A program made the translations under genes and the position numbers. The notes under the pieces were generated by a model. It was not told the DNA's origin, did not search any database, and was given only the letters and a program-made list of their open reading frames with translations. This document shows, one piece after another, positions 10,599 to 22,322 of a stretch of DNA of 64,000 nt. Position 1 is the stretch's first letter. Each line of letters begins with the position of its first letter. The DNA is from Litsea cubeba (Eukaryota; Streptophyta; Magnoliopsida; Laurales; Lauraceae), in the NCBI GenBank assembly GCA_012931725.1, contig CM022952.1, forward strand, positions 59,287,772 through 59,351,771, written 5' to 3'.

Positions 10599-12279
10599 TT
10601 TCAGTTTTGATTCAATTGTCCAGCTTCTTTAGGCAGTTGTGTTCGAAAGTGTTGAGGGTCTCAGAATTAGAGCTGCTGCAATCCCGGATTGCCCTAACAC
10701 TTTGCAAATTAGAAATGATCTTTCCACCTTCTTTTTTTGATATTATGGTGCACTTGCCTATTCATCTGGCTGATGAGGCCAGATGTGCAGGACCAGTACA
10801 ATATCGGTGGATGTATCCAATCGAGAGGTCAGTGTATATATACAATATTAATTTATTTGTTGCATTTGGTATTGTCATTAACATCAACACTTGTATTCTC
10901 ATAGGTACTTACACAGACTGAAGTTGTATGTGCGTAATAGAAGTCGTCCGGAGGGTTCAATAGCAGAAGGGTATCTTTCAGAAGAATGCTCTACCTTTTG
11001 CTCGAGATACTTGCATGATGTTGAGACAAAGTTTAACCGGACAGTTCGAAATTACGATGGTGATGATGTTGAATCACATGAAAAGCTTTCCATGTTCGTA
11101 AGGACTAGCCGTACCTTAGGGAAGGCAACCTCGCGCACGCTAAGTACAGATGAGTGGGAACAGGCTCGTTTATACGTGTTAAGCAATTGTGATGAAGTCA
11201 CCCCATATGTTCAGTAAGACTACTGATTCAAACATACTTAAATGGTAAAAAGATAGTAAACTTGATGTTTTCCTCTCATTTAGATTACAATTAAATGAGT
11301 TATTTTGCAGGACACATAAGCAAATGATTAAGGATGCTCATCGTGGGCACATAAGTGCTAGGGATGTAGACCGCACTCATGTTAAGGAGTTTGGTAATTG
11401 GTTTGAACAACATGTGAGTGTTAAACATAATATACTCGTTTTTCAATTTAATTTTAGTCATAGTTGTGCGTAATTGAAGCGGATGTGTTAATTACTTTCT
11501 CCAATCTAAAATATGTTTCACAGATGCAAGTACATAGTGAGCAAGTAAATGAAGATCTCCAATCATTAGCTATGGGTCCCCTTCGAGCAGTGAGGTGTTT
11601 TAAGGGATGCATTGTAAATGGTTTTAGATTTCACACAAAAGATCGCGAGATGAAAAGGAAGACTCAAAATAGTGGAGTATTTGTAAATGCAGAGACATCA
11701 AGCTTTGCAAGCGCCAGAGACCAAAACCCGATGACTGGAAACATCGGCTACTATGGCGTCTTGAATGATGTTATGGAGTTAAAATATTTAGGTGGAAATC
11801 GAATCATATTATTCAAATGTGATTGGTGGGATGTAACAAATCATGGTGGTAGGGGAATAAAGCAAGATGAATATGGGTTCACCTGTGTGAATATCACACG
11901 AACCTTATATACCAATGAACCTTTTATTCTTGCAAGTCAGGCACAACAAGTATTTTATGTCCAAGATACTATTGACTCCAATTGGCGTGTCGTGATAAAG
12001 ATACAACCCCGAGACTTTTACGATATGGAGCCAGAAATCGAACCGTGCCAACAAATTGAGATCGGGATGCACGGTGAATTGACAGACACAATAGACACAA
12101 ATGGTGATATTATTAGTTGGAATAGACCTGATATCGAAGGGGTGGTTGTTGATGCAAATTTGGTACTTTCTAATCCAAGCCAAGAATATGATGGAGATGA
12201 TAACTTTATTGATGATGGTGATGGAGATGATACCGCTATCGATGATGGTGAGCAAGATGATGGTGACCAAGATTGGTAG
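10599..12279 (+). pseudogene. CACTA transposase (TNP2/TNPD type), C-terminal exons
   Basis: This is the transposase that cuts and moves CACTA elements; here only its last part remains. The DUF4218 region comes first (LCKLEMIFPPSFFDIMVHL, then QYRWMYPIER), followed by DUF4216 (VNGFRFHTKDRE, FKCDWWDV, QQVFYVQD) and an acidic Asp-rich tail ending in the TAG at 12277-12279. GT-AG introns fit at 10828-10904, 11214-11310 and 11414-11523, and all keep the frame. The catalytic Transposase_21 domain upstream is gone. No stop or frameshift is visible in the retained exons, so the loss is by truncation rather than decay. Confidence 0.9.
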
Positions 12280-12456
12280 TAGGTAATGCAATTGAGTTTG
12301 GATTTTTTATGTCATATTAACTATATATGTATGCTCTAATTTACCTTATTGAATGTCCTTTTTATTTATTATTCATATGTTGACTATTTTAGAATTGAAA
12401 TCTATATTGTTAATGACACATTTGATTATATTATTCAGACAACTAATTGGATAGTC

Positions 12457-14115
12457 ATGTTACGTCGACGCATTCGTATAGATGGTCCTAGTTCTTTTGT
12501 GCAGCCACAAGCGGAGGCAGTTGAAACCCAATGTCAGCCTTCCCCTATAGAGGCCCGAGGGTCTGCCAGCAACTCTAGTAAGATGTCTTAAATTCTTAAA
12601 TTAATTTATATGTGAATAATGAGGTTGCAATTCTTATGTACTTACTAACATCTTTTTTCCTTTGTATTTTTATTTCAAACTTTGAAAATAGGTTCTTGCA
12701 GTGGGAAGAAGAGGACTCGAGGACCCACGCGAGGCATTAAATTACTCAACAGACATTCTGATGATAAGCTAGTTGTGGATTTCAATACAGATGGCCAGCC
12801 AATAGGAAAGAATGCTAGAGATCTTTCCACGTTATGTGGAATAGTTGTGAGGACTCCAGGCATTGCACCATTGCGAGTGAAAAAATGGGCTGAAATTCCA
12901 GAACAAGCCAAAGAGAAGTTGTTGAAAACCATTCAGGTAAATGGTAGTAAATATTATTCTCTTATCTCATATTTTAGTTAAGAACATGACATGTTCCTTA
13001 TTTTTCTACCTCTCAGGAGTTTGCTGTTATTGACGAGGAAAGGAAGAAGTGGGTTCTTCAGAATTTAGCAAAGAAATATAGAGACTATAGGAAGGACTTA
13101 AAAGATAAATACTATTCTACGTTGAACACAGATGAGGAACGACTTCAACATCCACCACCTGACATCTCGGGTGAGGATTGGGCTTGGCTTGTGCAATACT
13201 GGGGCAGGGCTGAGGTCAAGGTATGAAGTTATTGTTCCAAAATTCTCCTAGAGATTGGCCCTTTTGCTTATATTGTTAATATATTCTATTGTCATTGAAT
13301 ATATAGGATATATCCGAGAAAATAAGGCCAATCGAAGTCGACAAGTTATTAAGCATACTGGGGGAACAAAGAGTTTTGCTTGTTATAGAGATGAAGAGGT
13401 ATATAAGATTATTATCTTACTTATAAATCTTGAAATTACTTGACATATAGCTTTGTGATGAATTTAAATTTTCACAATGGCAGACTCGAGCTAGGACTGA
13501 TGGGATTATACCTTCTCGAGCGGATCTCTTCATTCGAACTCATACACGGAAGGATGGGACTCCTGTTGATAGCAGATCGGCGGAAATTATAGTACGTAAG
13601 AAGTCGATTTTATGCATTAACTTTAATTGGAACATGATGTAATTAATTATTTTATTTTTAATGCAGACAAAATTTAGGGAGTTGAATGAAACACAGGAGG
13701 GAGGACCCTCTAACTCCATAGGCGATGACATCTATACCCAGGTGATGGGAGCAGAGCGGCACGGTCGTGTACGCGGATATGGGTTGGGTCCAACGCCCAG
13801 ATCAGTCTTTGGCTCCACGTCTGGCCAGTCAGGGAATAACGTTGAGGAAATGCGTGTAGATCTTAATGCCATGCATAATCGAATGGAGGAATTGATAAAG
13901 CGTGATGAAGACAAAAGCACATATATTGAAGAGTTGCAGAGGGAACAACAGAGGATGCAAGTCGCTATGGCGGATATGATGCGGCAGTTGTCTGGCCAAC
14001 AACAGGATTCCTTTGAAGGGGTAAGTTCGCATTTTTATTTTACATATATAGTTTGTAAGAGGGTATTCCAAATGTTTACCTTTTTTTTATTTTTTTGCAG
14101 GAAGCTAGCGGATAG
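12457..14115 (+). pseudogene. CACTA second gene, Transposase_24 (Ptta/En/Spm) family
   Basis: This is the second product of En/Spm elements and is thought to bind subterminal repeats. The likely start is ATG 12457 (MLRRRIRIDGPS). Introns with GT-AG borders fit at 12578-12691, 12937-13016, 13221-13306, 13399-13483, 13592-13666 and 14021-14100. Domain hallmarks are GKNARDLSTLCGIVVR, KYRDYRKDLKDKYY, HTGGTKSFA and RTHTRKDGT, followed by a coiled coil (ELQREQQRMQ) and the stop at 14113-14115. One lesion is visible: the A-run at 13319-13322 is one base short for the frame to pass from the DISEK exon start into KANRSRQ. Otherwise the gene looks whole. Its neighbour is the transposase 180 bp upstream. 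Confidence 0.85.
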
Positions 14116-14552
14116 AAATGATCGCGGAGGAAATGAATGATATAATTAAATTATTATTAATAACATTTTTTCTTTCATGGTAGCAGTAAATATGATTCTA
14201 CCGATGCAATATTAGTTTAAAATATTTAGTTTTGATGGAGCTTTTGTCCTTTTGGAAAATCATACTTGTGATTAAATTTAGATTTCTCATTGGGTTTTGC
14301 TTGAAATTCAGGTACAAACTTGATTCATATATTTAGTATAGTGTGGTGATTGGGATCATGCAGGGGCAAGTTTGATTGCAAGTGGACTGATATACAATTT
14401 ATGTTTCACTTAATTGTTTGGTCGTTTGTGTATAGTTTATTTTTAATATTGTTGGATAACAGATTTTAAAATTCTTGAGTGTTTTTTTTTTCTTATATAT
14501 ACTTACAACGTTATGTAGTGATTTGTATGGACTAGTCTTTTGTGCCAATTGC

Positions 14553-14863
14553 ATGCTAAATAATTGGGAAAAGAAGTTGGCCATCATTGCTACGGACGAA
14601 ACAAAAGATTATGAATTTGTTATTATTCATCTTGGAGATTGCTTGTGGAAGGAGAGACGCGAGGTTTGTCTTTATATGATTTCTTCGTGCTTGAGAATAT
14701 CCTTATCAGATGCCACTCAAGTTGTGTTTATGTTTTTATTTTTTATAAATGAGCAAGAAAAGTGTTTGAATATGTTTTGTTGTTTTTGCAGATTGCACGA
14801 GGTGCTAGAAGGTTTAATAAAGTTTCTGTAAATGGTGCGAGATCTTACATATCTTACTTGTAA
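14553..14863 (+). CDS. Unidentified small two-exon open frame in the 3' part of CACTA A
   Basis: From ATG 14553 the frame MLNNWEKKLAII... runs to 14663. A GT-AG intron fits at 14664-14791. The second exon begins IARGARRFNKV and stops at 14861-14863. I do not recognise the family. It could be a captured exon pair or chance. It lies downstream of both known CACTA genes. Confidence 0.25.
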
Positions 14864-15639
14864 GAGTGCATTTATGGTACCTGTTCCTACTTATGTTTAT
14901 CTTCTTTATTTTCTATGTTCTCTAATATTTATTATTTTAAGAGCGTTATTTATTAGTATTATTATCATATTTTGATCAGTAGCGTAGAGCATAGGCAACG
15001 ATTACTTTTCTATAAATACTATAGTAATGGAAATCTTGATGCTGTGTTTCAATTAGATGATGAACTAAACAAGAAACTAGAACTAATGCATTCGGATATC
15101 CCATGGAGTTGCTAGATCTTTAGAGTAAGTAACGTTGAAATGTAATTGTCTTTAACTAAGTTGATGTCCAAAAATGTGTTAGCTAACTCAATTCTAATAA
15201 CTGTAATTGCAGATGTTTGGATGTTGTCTTGATGATTGCTAAGAGATGGTGACATGAAAAAAGGTGAAGGCCATTCGAAATGAAACTGAAGAGTTAAGAT
15301 GGTGACAATTGTTTTAGAGGGATCCGTTACCACGGCTGTATACCATGAAATTGTGTAAAAATGTTTCATGCAGGGTGTTGGTTGTTCAAAGGAGTATATT
15401 GTGTAATAACATTAAACATCATTCAAGTAGACTACGAGAACTTGGAGATGAGTCTTATTCAATTTGGTTTTAATACATGATGTAAAATGTACAATTTAAA
15501 TTGTATAAAAAAATAGTTTTGTATTTAATTCTTGGTATACTTTGTTTGGATTGATATAAACAGGTTTATGTACATAAAATGCAATTGATATAAACAGGTT
15601 TATGTATTATTCAGTTTTTCTTAAAAAAATTTACAACTT
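14864..15639. other. Non-coding 3' region of CACTA A
   Basis: AT-rich sequence without a convincing gene. The motif AAACAGGTTTATGTA occurs twice at about 15561-15606. A very similar motif occurs near 37196-37230, just before the terminal repeats of CACTA D, so it appears to be a conserved sub-end feature of these elements. Confidence 0.5.
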
Positions 15640-15956
15640 TTAGCGGGGGCCATCAAACCGCCGCTAAAACATTTGTTCTTTTTTTCCATTTATAGCGACA
15701 ACTTTATCTTACTGTACCGGCAGTTAATGACCCCCACTAAAAGTTTTTTTTCGTCATTTAATCAACCGACAAAACTTTTTACCGGCGGCTAATGGCCCCC
15801 ACTAAAAACCTGGCCGCCGCTGAAACATATACCCACAGTACCTATAGCGTCGACTTGCGGGGGCCAAGATGGCCGCCGCTATACGTTTTAGTGGGGGCCA
15901 ATCTATGTTTTAGTGGCGGTCGTTGACCCCCGCTAAAAGCGGTTTTTCTTGTAGTG
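15640..15956 (+). repeat. Subterminal repeats and right terminus of CACTA A
   Basis: At least seven short repeats occur in both orientations around a core like AGTGGGGGCCA or its complement TGGCCCCCACT, paired with GCCGCTAAAA or CGCCGCTG. Examples lie at 15643-15667, 15729-15750, 15783-15828 and 15860-15942. Such repeats are the binding sites of the second CACTA protein. The element ends TTTTTCTTGTAGTG at 15956. Confidence 0.85.
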
Positions 15957-18936
15957 GGGTGGGGAGGCCAATTTCCAAGGGAATGACCGCCTCCATCCCA
16001 TAGGCCAGAGAAAAGGGTGTGGCCGAGGTGGAACGTCTTGGAGTCGTTCTGTATGCCCACAATACGCTGGGAAGCTCCTCTACCCATCTCCCTTTTGCCT
16101 TGTCCAGTCGCTTCTTCAAGCCGTCCAGAAGTACCTTGTTAGAAATTTCGGCCTGGCCATTGCTCTGCGGGTACGCCGGAGTGGAATAATGGTTGCTGAT
16201 GCCGTGCCCTTGGCAGAAGTCTCTGAAGGATTCGGAGTCGAACTGAGTCCCGTTGTCCGAAATCAGGGTCCTGGGGATGCCGAACCTCGTTATGATGTTC
16301 TTCCATACGAAGTTCCTGGAGTCTCTGTCAGTGATGGAGGACAGTGGTTCAGCTTCTATCCACTTCGTGAAGTAGTCTATAGCAACTATCAGCCATCTCT
16401 TGTTCCCCGGAGCTCGGTGGAGAGGTCCCACAATGTCCAGCCCCCATTGAACGAAGGGCCATGGACTGGAGAGGGGACTCAGGTCTTGCGCTGGCTGATG
16501 AAGCGAGTGGGAGAACTTCTGACATTTCTCGCATTTCCTGGCGTATACTTGCGCGTCCTTCTGCATGTACGGCCACCAGTAACCTTGGCTTATAGCTCTG
16601 TAGGCCAATGAGCGACCTCCGATGTGACTGCCGCAGATTCCTTCGTGGATCTCATACAGAAAGTTGTCCACCTTGCTTGGATGGACGCATTGGAGGTAGG
16701 GACCCGTGAAGGATTTTCTGTAGAGTTTGCCTTCAGGAGATAGCCAGAATCGGGCTGCCTTGAGTCTGATTCGGTGGGCTTCATTCTTGTCTTCGGGGAG
16801 CTGGTCGTCCTTTAGGTAGGAGATGATTGGATCCATCCAGCTCGGGCCGAGATCAGCACACAGGACCTGCCGAGATGAGTGGAGCTCTAGGCTTGATCTT
16901 GGTATTGATCCGACCTCGACAGTCCTTTTCTTTTCCGCTTCGACAGCGGAGGCCAGGTTTGCAAGCGCATTGGCGTGCGTGTTGGTGTCTCTGGAGATTT
17001 GTCTGACCTCGGCTGTCTGGAAATGAGAGAGCAGTCTCTTTGCGAGGGCTAAGTAGGCCGCCATCCTGTCGTCCCTGGCTTGGTAGTCTCCAACGAGCTG
17101 GCTAGTTACCAGTTGCGAATCGCTGAAGATCACCAATTGCTGGGCTCCGAGGATTCGGGCGCTATTCAGCCCTGCTATCAGAGCTTCATACTCAGCTTCA
17201 TTGTTTGTCGCTTTGAAGTCCAAGGTGAAGGCTTGTTTAATGACTAGTCCCTCTGGCGATTGGAGGACTATGCCGGCGCCAACTCTCTTGGAGGTGGACG
17301 AGCCGTCAACAAAGACCTTCCATGCCGAGACGGGATCCTGTTCGACCTCGGTAACTTCGCGCTCATGCCCTGTGCCCCCCAGTTCCGTGCCGGGCTGGGT
17401 CGAAGCCGAGTTGGGAGAGACGAACTCTACAATGAAGTCTGCCAGGACTTGGGCTTTGATCGCAGTCCGGGGACGGTACTGTATGTCATATTGCCCCAGT
17501 TCGACTGCCCATTTTGAGATTCGCCCTGAAAAGTCAGCTTTCTTGAATATTGAACGAAGTGGATGCTCCGTGATGACCACAATGGTGTGGGATTGGAAAT
17601 AATGGGAGAGCTTGCGGGAGGCGCTGACGAGTGCCAACGCAAGCTTCTCCAGCAAAAGGTATCGGGTCTCGGCATCAAGCAGGATCTTGCTCGTATAGTA
17701 AATTGGTTTTTGGACTCCTTCGTCCTCTCTGATGAGGACGGAGCTCACTGCATGATCCGAGACCGCAAGATATAAATACAAAATCTCCCCCGGAGTTGGG
17801 GTAGAGAGTAAGGGTGGTGAAGACAAATAGGTTTTGAGTGCTCCCAATGCTTGGTCGCACTCAGGGGTCCATTGGAACTTTAAATTCTTTTTCAGAAGCT
17901 GAAAGAAAGGCCGGCACTTATCTGATGATCTGCTGATGAAGCGATCGAGAGCTGCAGCCATGCCTGTAAGCTTCTGGACCTCCTTTGTGGTAGATGGGCT
18001 CTGGATGCCCAGGATTGCAGTAATCTGGTCCGGGTTGGCTTCTATTCCCCTCCGCGTTACCAGGCTCCCGAGGAACTTGCCAGAAGCTACGCCGAAGGCG
18101 CACTTGGAAGCATTCAATTTGAGTTTGAATCCGCGGAGGACACTGAAGACTTGGGCCAGATCCGCCAGATGGTCGCTGGAGTACTTGGACTTGACGACCG
18201 TGTCGTCAATGTAGACTTCGACTGTCTTGCCGAGCTGAGCCTGGAACATCTTGGTGACGAGGTGCTGATAGGTTGCCCCCGCGTTCTTCAGCCCGAAGGG
18301 CATCACCTTGTAGCAATAAGTGCCGCGGAGGGTTATGAATGCGGTTTTCTCCTCGTCTGGCTCGTACATCGGAATCTGATGGTAACCTCTGTAGGCGTCG
18401 AGGAAGCTCATCCTGGCATGGCCAGCGGTGGCGTCGATCATCTGATCAATCTTTAGAAGGGGGAAACTGTCCTTGGGGCAGGCCCTGTTAAGATCCGTGA
18501 AGTCCACGCACACCCTCCATTTGCCAGTCTTTTTCTTGACCACCACTGTATTGGCAAGCCAGACCGGGTACCGGACCTCCCGGATTGCGTCGGCCTCGAG
18601 CAACTTGTCGACCTCTTCGACTACCGCGTCCGTCTGCTGTAACTCCGTCCTGCGGGCCTTCTGTACCACTGGCTTGTGGTTTGGATCCACGTTCAGCCTA
18701 TGGCACATGACCTCGGGGTCGACCCCAGGCATTTCGCTCGGGGTCCAAGCGAAGACATCCACATTTTGCATAAAAAATCTCGAGAGCTTGGCTCTTTCTG
18801 GTTCGGGCAACTGGGTGCCGATCAGAAAAAATCTGTCTGGGTCTGCTGGGTCGAGCCTGACTTCGGCTAGATCCTCGATGCTCTTCTTGTCAGGATCCCG
18901 GCCGATCTCATCTAGTCCCTTCTCGAACTCTGCCAA
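15957..18936 (-). CDS. Tat element 2 pol, open frame interrupted by CACTA A
   Basis: The frame is open for nearly 1000 codons; its 5' end is a deletion junction without an ATG. In order it holds a pre-RT linker, RT (VDFTDLNRACPK, VMPFGLKNAGATYQ, YIDDT around residue 243), classical RNase H (LYLAVSDHAVS, but TEH for TDH), a second archaeal-type RNase H (FVDGSS, NNEAEYEAL, FSDSQLV; last block HANAL with Asn for the usual Asp), integrase zinc region (GICGSH, CEKCQKF) and core (D, D, E in GLDIVG, LISDNGTQF, SNGQAEI). It stops being Tat at GLPT, where the CACTA terminus starts; the last dozen codons before the stop at 15910 are CACTA sequence. With gag and protease lost it cannot act alone. Confidence 0.9.
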
Positions 18937-19637
18937 ATTGACTCGCTCTGGCTCCTTCTCTCCAGGTTATGCTGAAGAGCCAGCTTGATACGCTTGTCGA
19001 GCCGCTCCTGCTCGTCATCCTTCTCTGGTGTCGGTGCTCTTGGCTTCCACTTCGAATGGCCTCGGCTATGATGGCTATGAGCTCGTCCGTCGTGGCCACG
19101 ATGGCTATGGCTGTTGCTTGAGCCCTGGTCGTGGGCCTGGCTGCGCTTCTGATCCAAAAAGGCTCTCAGATCCTCGCGGGAGGGCTGGACTACCTTGCTC
19201 TGGACAGCTCTCTTCTCGCCTTGGGGCTCTGAGGGCTACCTTAATGAGGCATTTTGCACCGCTCTCAGTTGCTGCTGGAGCTGGCGGATTATTTGCTCCT
19301 GCTTCTAGAGGAGAGCATTTTGAGCTGCGATGTCTCCTCCATCATCAGGGGGTTGCACACGGCGTGGCTCTTCCACTGCCACAGCCTTGTCTTTGCGAGG
19401 CCGCTCGTGTCGACGCTCATCCCGTCGGGGAGGCGTGACTTCTTCGTCAGAGAGCGAGGTCTCAAGCCCCTCTTGGAAGGGAACTTCAATGAAGGGCTGC
19501 GAGCCTACGAGCTCCTTGCCTGCAGACGCGCCATGCACCGTTCTGGACCGTCCTTGAGGGGGGACGTCCGTCGACGGGCCTGGTCGTTCGAGCAATGCTC
19601 TTTGGGACTCTCCGCCTTTCTTAGCTTTTGGAGGCAT
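18912..19637 (-). pseudogene. Gag stub of Tat element 2
   Basis: It starts at the ATG at 19637 (MPPKAKKGGES), 50 bases after the primer-binding site. It encodes a charged, low-complexity N-terminal region (PPRRDERRHERPRKDK, QIIRQLQQQLRAVQ, HSHRGHDGRAHSHH). In-frame stops lie at 19305-19307 and near 19235. The capsid core, zinc knuckle and protease are missing: the frame runs into pol sequence one base out of register at about 18960. This is an internal deletion of gag-protease. Confidence 0.7.
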
Positions 19638-19687
19638 GGTTTCTAGGAAGATTGAGTAGGTTAGAAGGGATGGGATAGTGCTTTCCC

Positions 19688-19702
19688 ACAGACGGCGCCA
19701 AT
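19688..19702 (-). promoter_or_regulatory. Primer-binding site of Tat element 2
   Basis: On the minus strand, next to the LTR end (...CACCTACA), stands ATTGGCGCCGTCTGTGGG. TGGCGCC at this place is the usual primer site of Tat and Athila elements, complementary to the 3' end of a plant tRNA, probably tRNA-Asp. Confidence 0.75.
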
Positions 19703-20621
19703 TGTAGGTGCAGGAAAATTATGACCCACAATATTTAGGGTGCCTTATAGGACTTATCCAAACGGAAGAAGATGATCTGCTGCCTCCTAGCCTGAAAGGG
19801 AAGAGCAAACGGTCAGAGGACCTTGGCCTGGGCGGCACAAGGCTCTCCGATGCCTAAGTCAGTGAGTGAACTGGAACAAAGGAAGGAGAGGAAGAAGAGA
19901 GGCAGAGTAACAGCTCTCTGGTTTTAGATGTGCATACCTGTAATGGAGATCGCTCCTCCTCTTATAGAGGAAGAGGTCTACGTTGCATGGGGGAGGCTCA
20001 TGATGAGGTCGTGGCATGCCTAGGGGCGTCATCATGTCAGCCCACCATTCATTAAATGAGGGTCCGATCAGCCCACAAAGTAATAAATATGGTCCATTCC
20101 AGCCCACGTTGCATTTAATGCCACTCGGATCAGCCCATACCGCATTTAATGCGTGTCATGTTGGACCAGATCTTGTTGGACGCCTTTGGCGGTAGAAGTC
20201 CCATCGGGTACATCCTCGGGCCTTGTCCTGATTTGGCCTCAGCCGCTGGATGCCGCCTGGTCAGTGATTTGGCCAAGATTGTGGACGGCTGGATGTCGCA
20301 TCTGTCCCACTGGCACGCGCCCCTACTATGCCACGTATCTGATGGCATGGCGGGCGTGGGGCACGAGTGGGGACTCTTCCTTGCTTCTTCCGTCCCGGCT
20401 CCTTTGGCCGGGGTCAAGCTCTTTAGCCGAGGTGGGCGCCTAGTAGCCGAGCTCGGCGCTAGCTGCCAGAGTTTGCCTGATCTCGGCAGGGGCCTCTATC
20501 CCGGCAGCCGAGGCGAGTCCGGTGCCACATGGATGGCACGCGGGAGGCACGTGAGAATGCTTAATTCCATCTTACAGCCGTGATTAGCATAATCTTGGAG
20601 TTTTGGAAATCTCCCCACACA
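19703..20621 (-). repeat. 5' LTR of Tat element 2
   Basis: On the minus strand it starts TGTGTGGGGAGATTTCC at 20621 and ends CCTGCACCTACA at 19703, giving TG...CA ends and 919 bp. It is rich in CCGAG/CTCGG motifs like the LTR of element 1. A TATA-like CCTCTATAAG lies at 19961-19970. No second LTR was found. Confidence 0.8.
19961..19970 (-). promoter_or_regulatory. TATA box in 5' LTR of Tat element 2
   Basis: Minus-strand CCTCTATAAG lies about 260 bp before the LTR end, followed by GAGGAGGAGCG. The position agrees with an LTR promoter for element RNA. Confidence 0.55.
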
Positions 20622-20716
20622 CCTTGCACCTCCAGCAATCATTTGCGCCCAAGAAATATTATGTATAATAAGTCCCCAAAAAGATACAAAAATCATTAGA
20701 CGTCTTGCAGGGGCAC

Positions 20717-20786
20717 AACCAATCTAGTGGGAAAATAAGTGCATACAGCATAACCAATCTAGTGGGAAAATAAGTGCATACAGCAT
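20717..20786. repeat. 35-bp direct tandem duplication
   Basis: The unit starting AACCAATCTAGTGGGAAAA occurs at 20717 and again at 20752 without visible change. This looks like a recent slippage or repair duplication. Confidence 0.9.
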
Positions 20787-22239
20787 TTGCATCATCCTTT
20801 TCCTAGGTAATTAATAAACTGAGAATACAACTATGGAATGATGTGAAGCATTTACCCTCAGGAATACTAAATGCCTTTCCTTGAACCCTATTTTCAACTT
20901 TTGAGATTAAAGAGTTGTGATAGATTTGTCATGTTAATAAAAAATACATTTGTCATTGTCATTTTTTTTCCTCGTTTTTTACTAGTTTTTCACTATAATT
21001 CTAATTAGCGTTAAGTATAAAAAAACAAGAAGAAAACAGATATGCAAAAATCATAGAGAGATACAATTTAATATGAAAAAAAATGAATTCTTCATGCATA
21101 TATGTTCACTTTGGGATGGAAGAGTGGAAAAGTTAAGGCTTTTGTTAGATTTAATATAGATTGAGGTGCACCAAAGGTAGGTTCTCTTGCTCATATTCTT
21201 ATATCTCTTTCCGTTCATTTAATATTCACAACAAAGATACATAGTATAAAATAAAATTTTCTCACATGTATACAGAGAAGAAACAGATTTCGAAGTGGTC
21301 TCTTCCTCATATGACAATTTTTCTCACATGTATAAAATAAATCAAGATTGTCATGTATTTGACAAAAAAATTTGGAACTACATTTCAGAGTAGTGTGGTT
21401 CATGAAACGTGACTTAGAAGACATGAGCATCAAGAGGAACCCTCGGTGGTTCCATGATATAATGAAGGGTTATGGTGATTTCTTTTAAGCTGTTTGCTTA
21501 TAAAGTAAAGATTTTCACTAATAGATCTGATGGGATAGCAAGATTTAGAGAACTAGGATAAGACCTTATACTTGTTTCTCAAGTATGTGATTGTAATAAT
21601 TCTAGGGTTCAAAGTTCCTTTCCATGAGAGCAATCATATGATAGAGATGACCATATATTGTATTGAAAAAAAATGAATAGGCAGATGGTTATTCAAAGAC
21701 ACCACAAGCATTCCTTGCATATTATATAAGCAACTTTTATAAAAAAAATTGGATATAATGTGGACAGCATCCCCCTTTGGATTACAGTAGCAAGAAAATT
21801 ATCTGCAGCTTCTCATAATTACTCAAATGAAGAGAAATCTAACTACACTGACAGAGTGGTCATCATTTCTAGCAATGATCATTGGTACTGGTTTGGGTTG
21901 GAAAAAAAAATTCAAAACAGCATCCCACCTAATGTGATATTTGATTTCAAGTCCTTACTGATGCAAGGTGGAATGGGTAGTCATCCATTTTGCCCAAATA
22001 TAAAAAAACCAATTGCACCCAACATAATGAATCTGATGATGTTCTGATGATGGGTTAGAGTGGAATGGGTGGAATATGAGCATTAGCAACATAAGCGCAT
22101 TCATTCTGTTTAAATAATAAATTTCTAAAAGAACACGTTAGAAATAAAGATATAGAGAGATATAATCATTTATCCATTATAACCCCAAATTACCCAAATC
22201 AATTCCAGTTCTAGTAGTAAATCCAAACACAACTATAAA

Positions 22240-22322
22240 GCCTGCACTCACCCTGCACCACCTGCACCGCCTCCCCTGCACACACCCTGCACCGCCTCCC
22301 ATACACACACCCTGCACCACCT
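22240..22322 (+). repeat. CCCTGCACC-type minisatellite
   Basis: CCCTGCACCACCTGC, CCCTGCACACA, CCCTGCACCGCCTCC and CCCTGCACCACC follow each other in an imperfect array of about 80 bp. It is GC-rich against AT-rich surroundings. Confidence 0.7.

Larger units (their letters stand above)
10599..15956 (+). mobile_element. CACTA (En/Spm) element A, 5'-truncated, inserted in Tat element 2
   Basis: The right end is intact: subterminal repeats followed by ...TTTTTCTTGTAGTG, whose complement CACTACAAGAAAAA is the classical CACTA terminus. It carries the 3' exons of a TNP2-type transposase and a complete-looking second gene, in the usual order. The left end is missing: the Tat sequence switches straight into transposase coding sequence at about 10598. 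The right-hand target triplet would be GGG (15957-15959). Confidence 0.88.
9597..20621 (-). mobile_element. Tat-lineage Ty3/gypsy element 2, split by a CACTA element
   Basis: Read on the minus strand: 5' LTR (20621-19703), primer-binding site, gag stub, pol to 15957, CACTA insertion (15956-10599), pol C-terminus (10598-10239), a 62-bp tandem array, then truncation near 9597. Gag core, protease and the first part of RT are missing between about 18960 and 18936. The expected antisense extra gene and 3' LTR are absent. The two pol halves join in frame across the CACTA insertion, so the CACTA element arrived after the Tat element was complete in this region. Confidence 0.85.
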
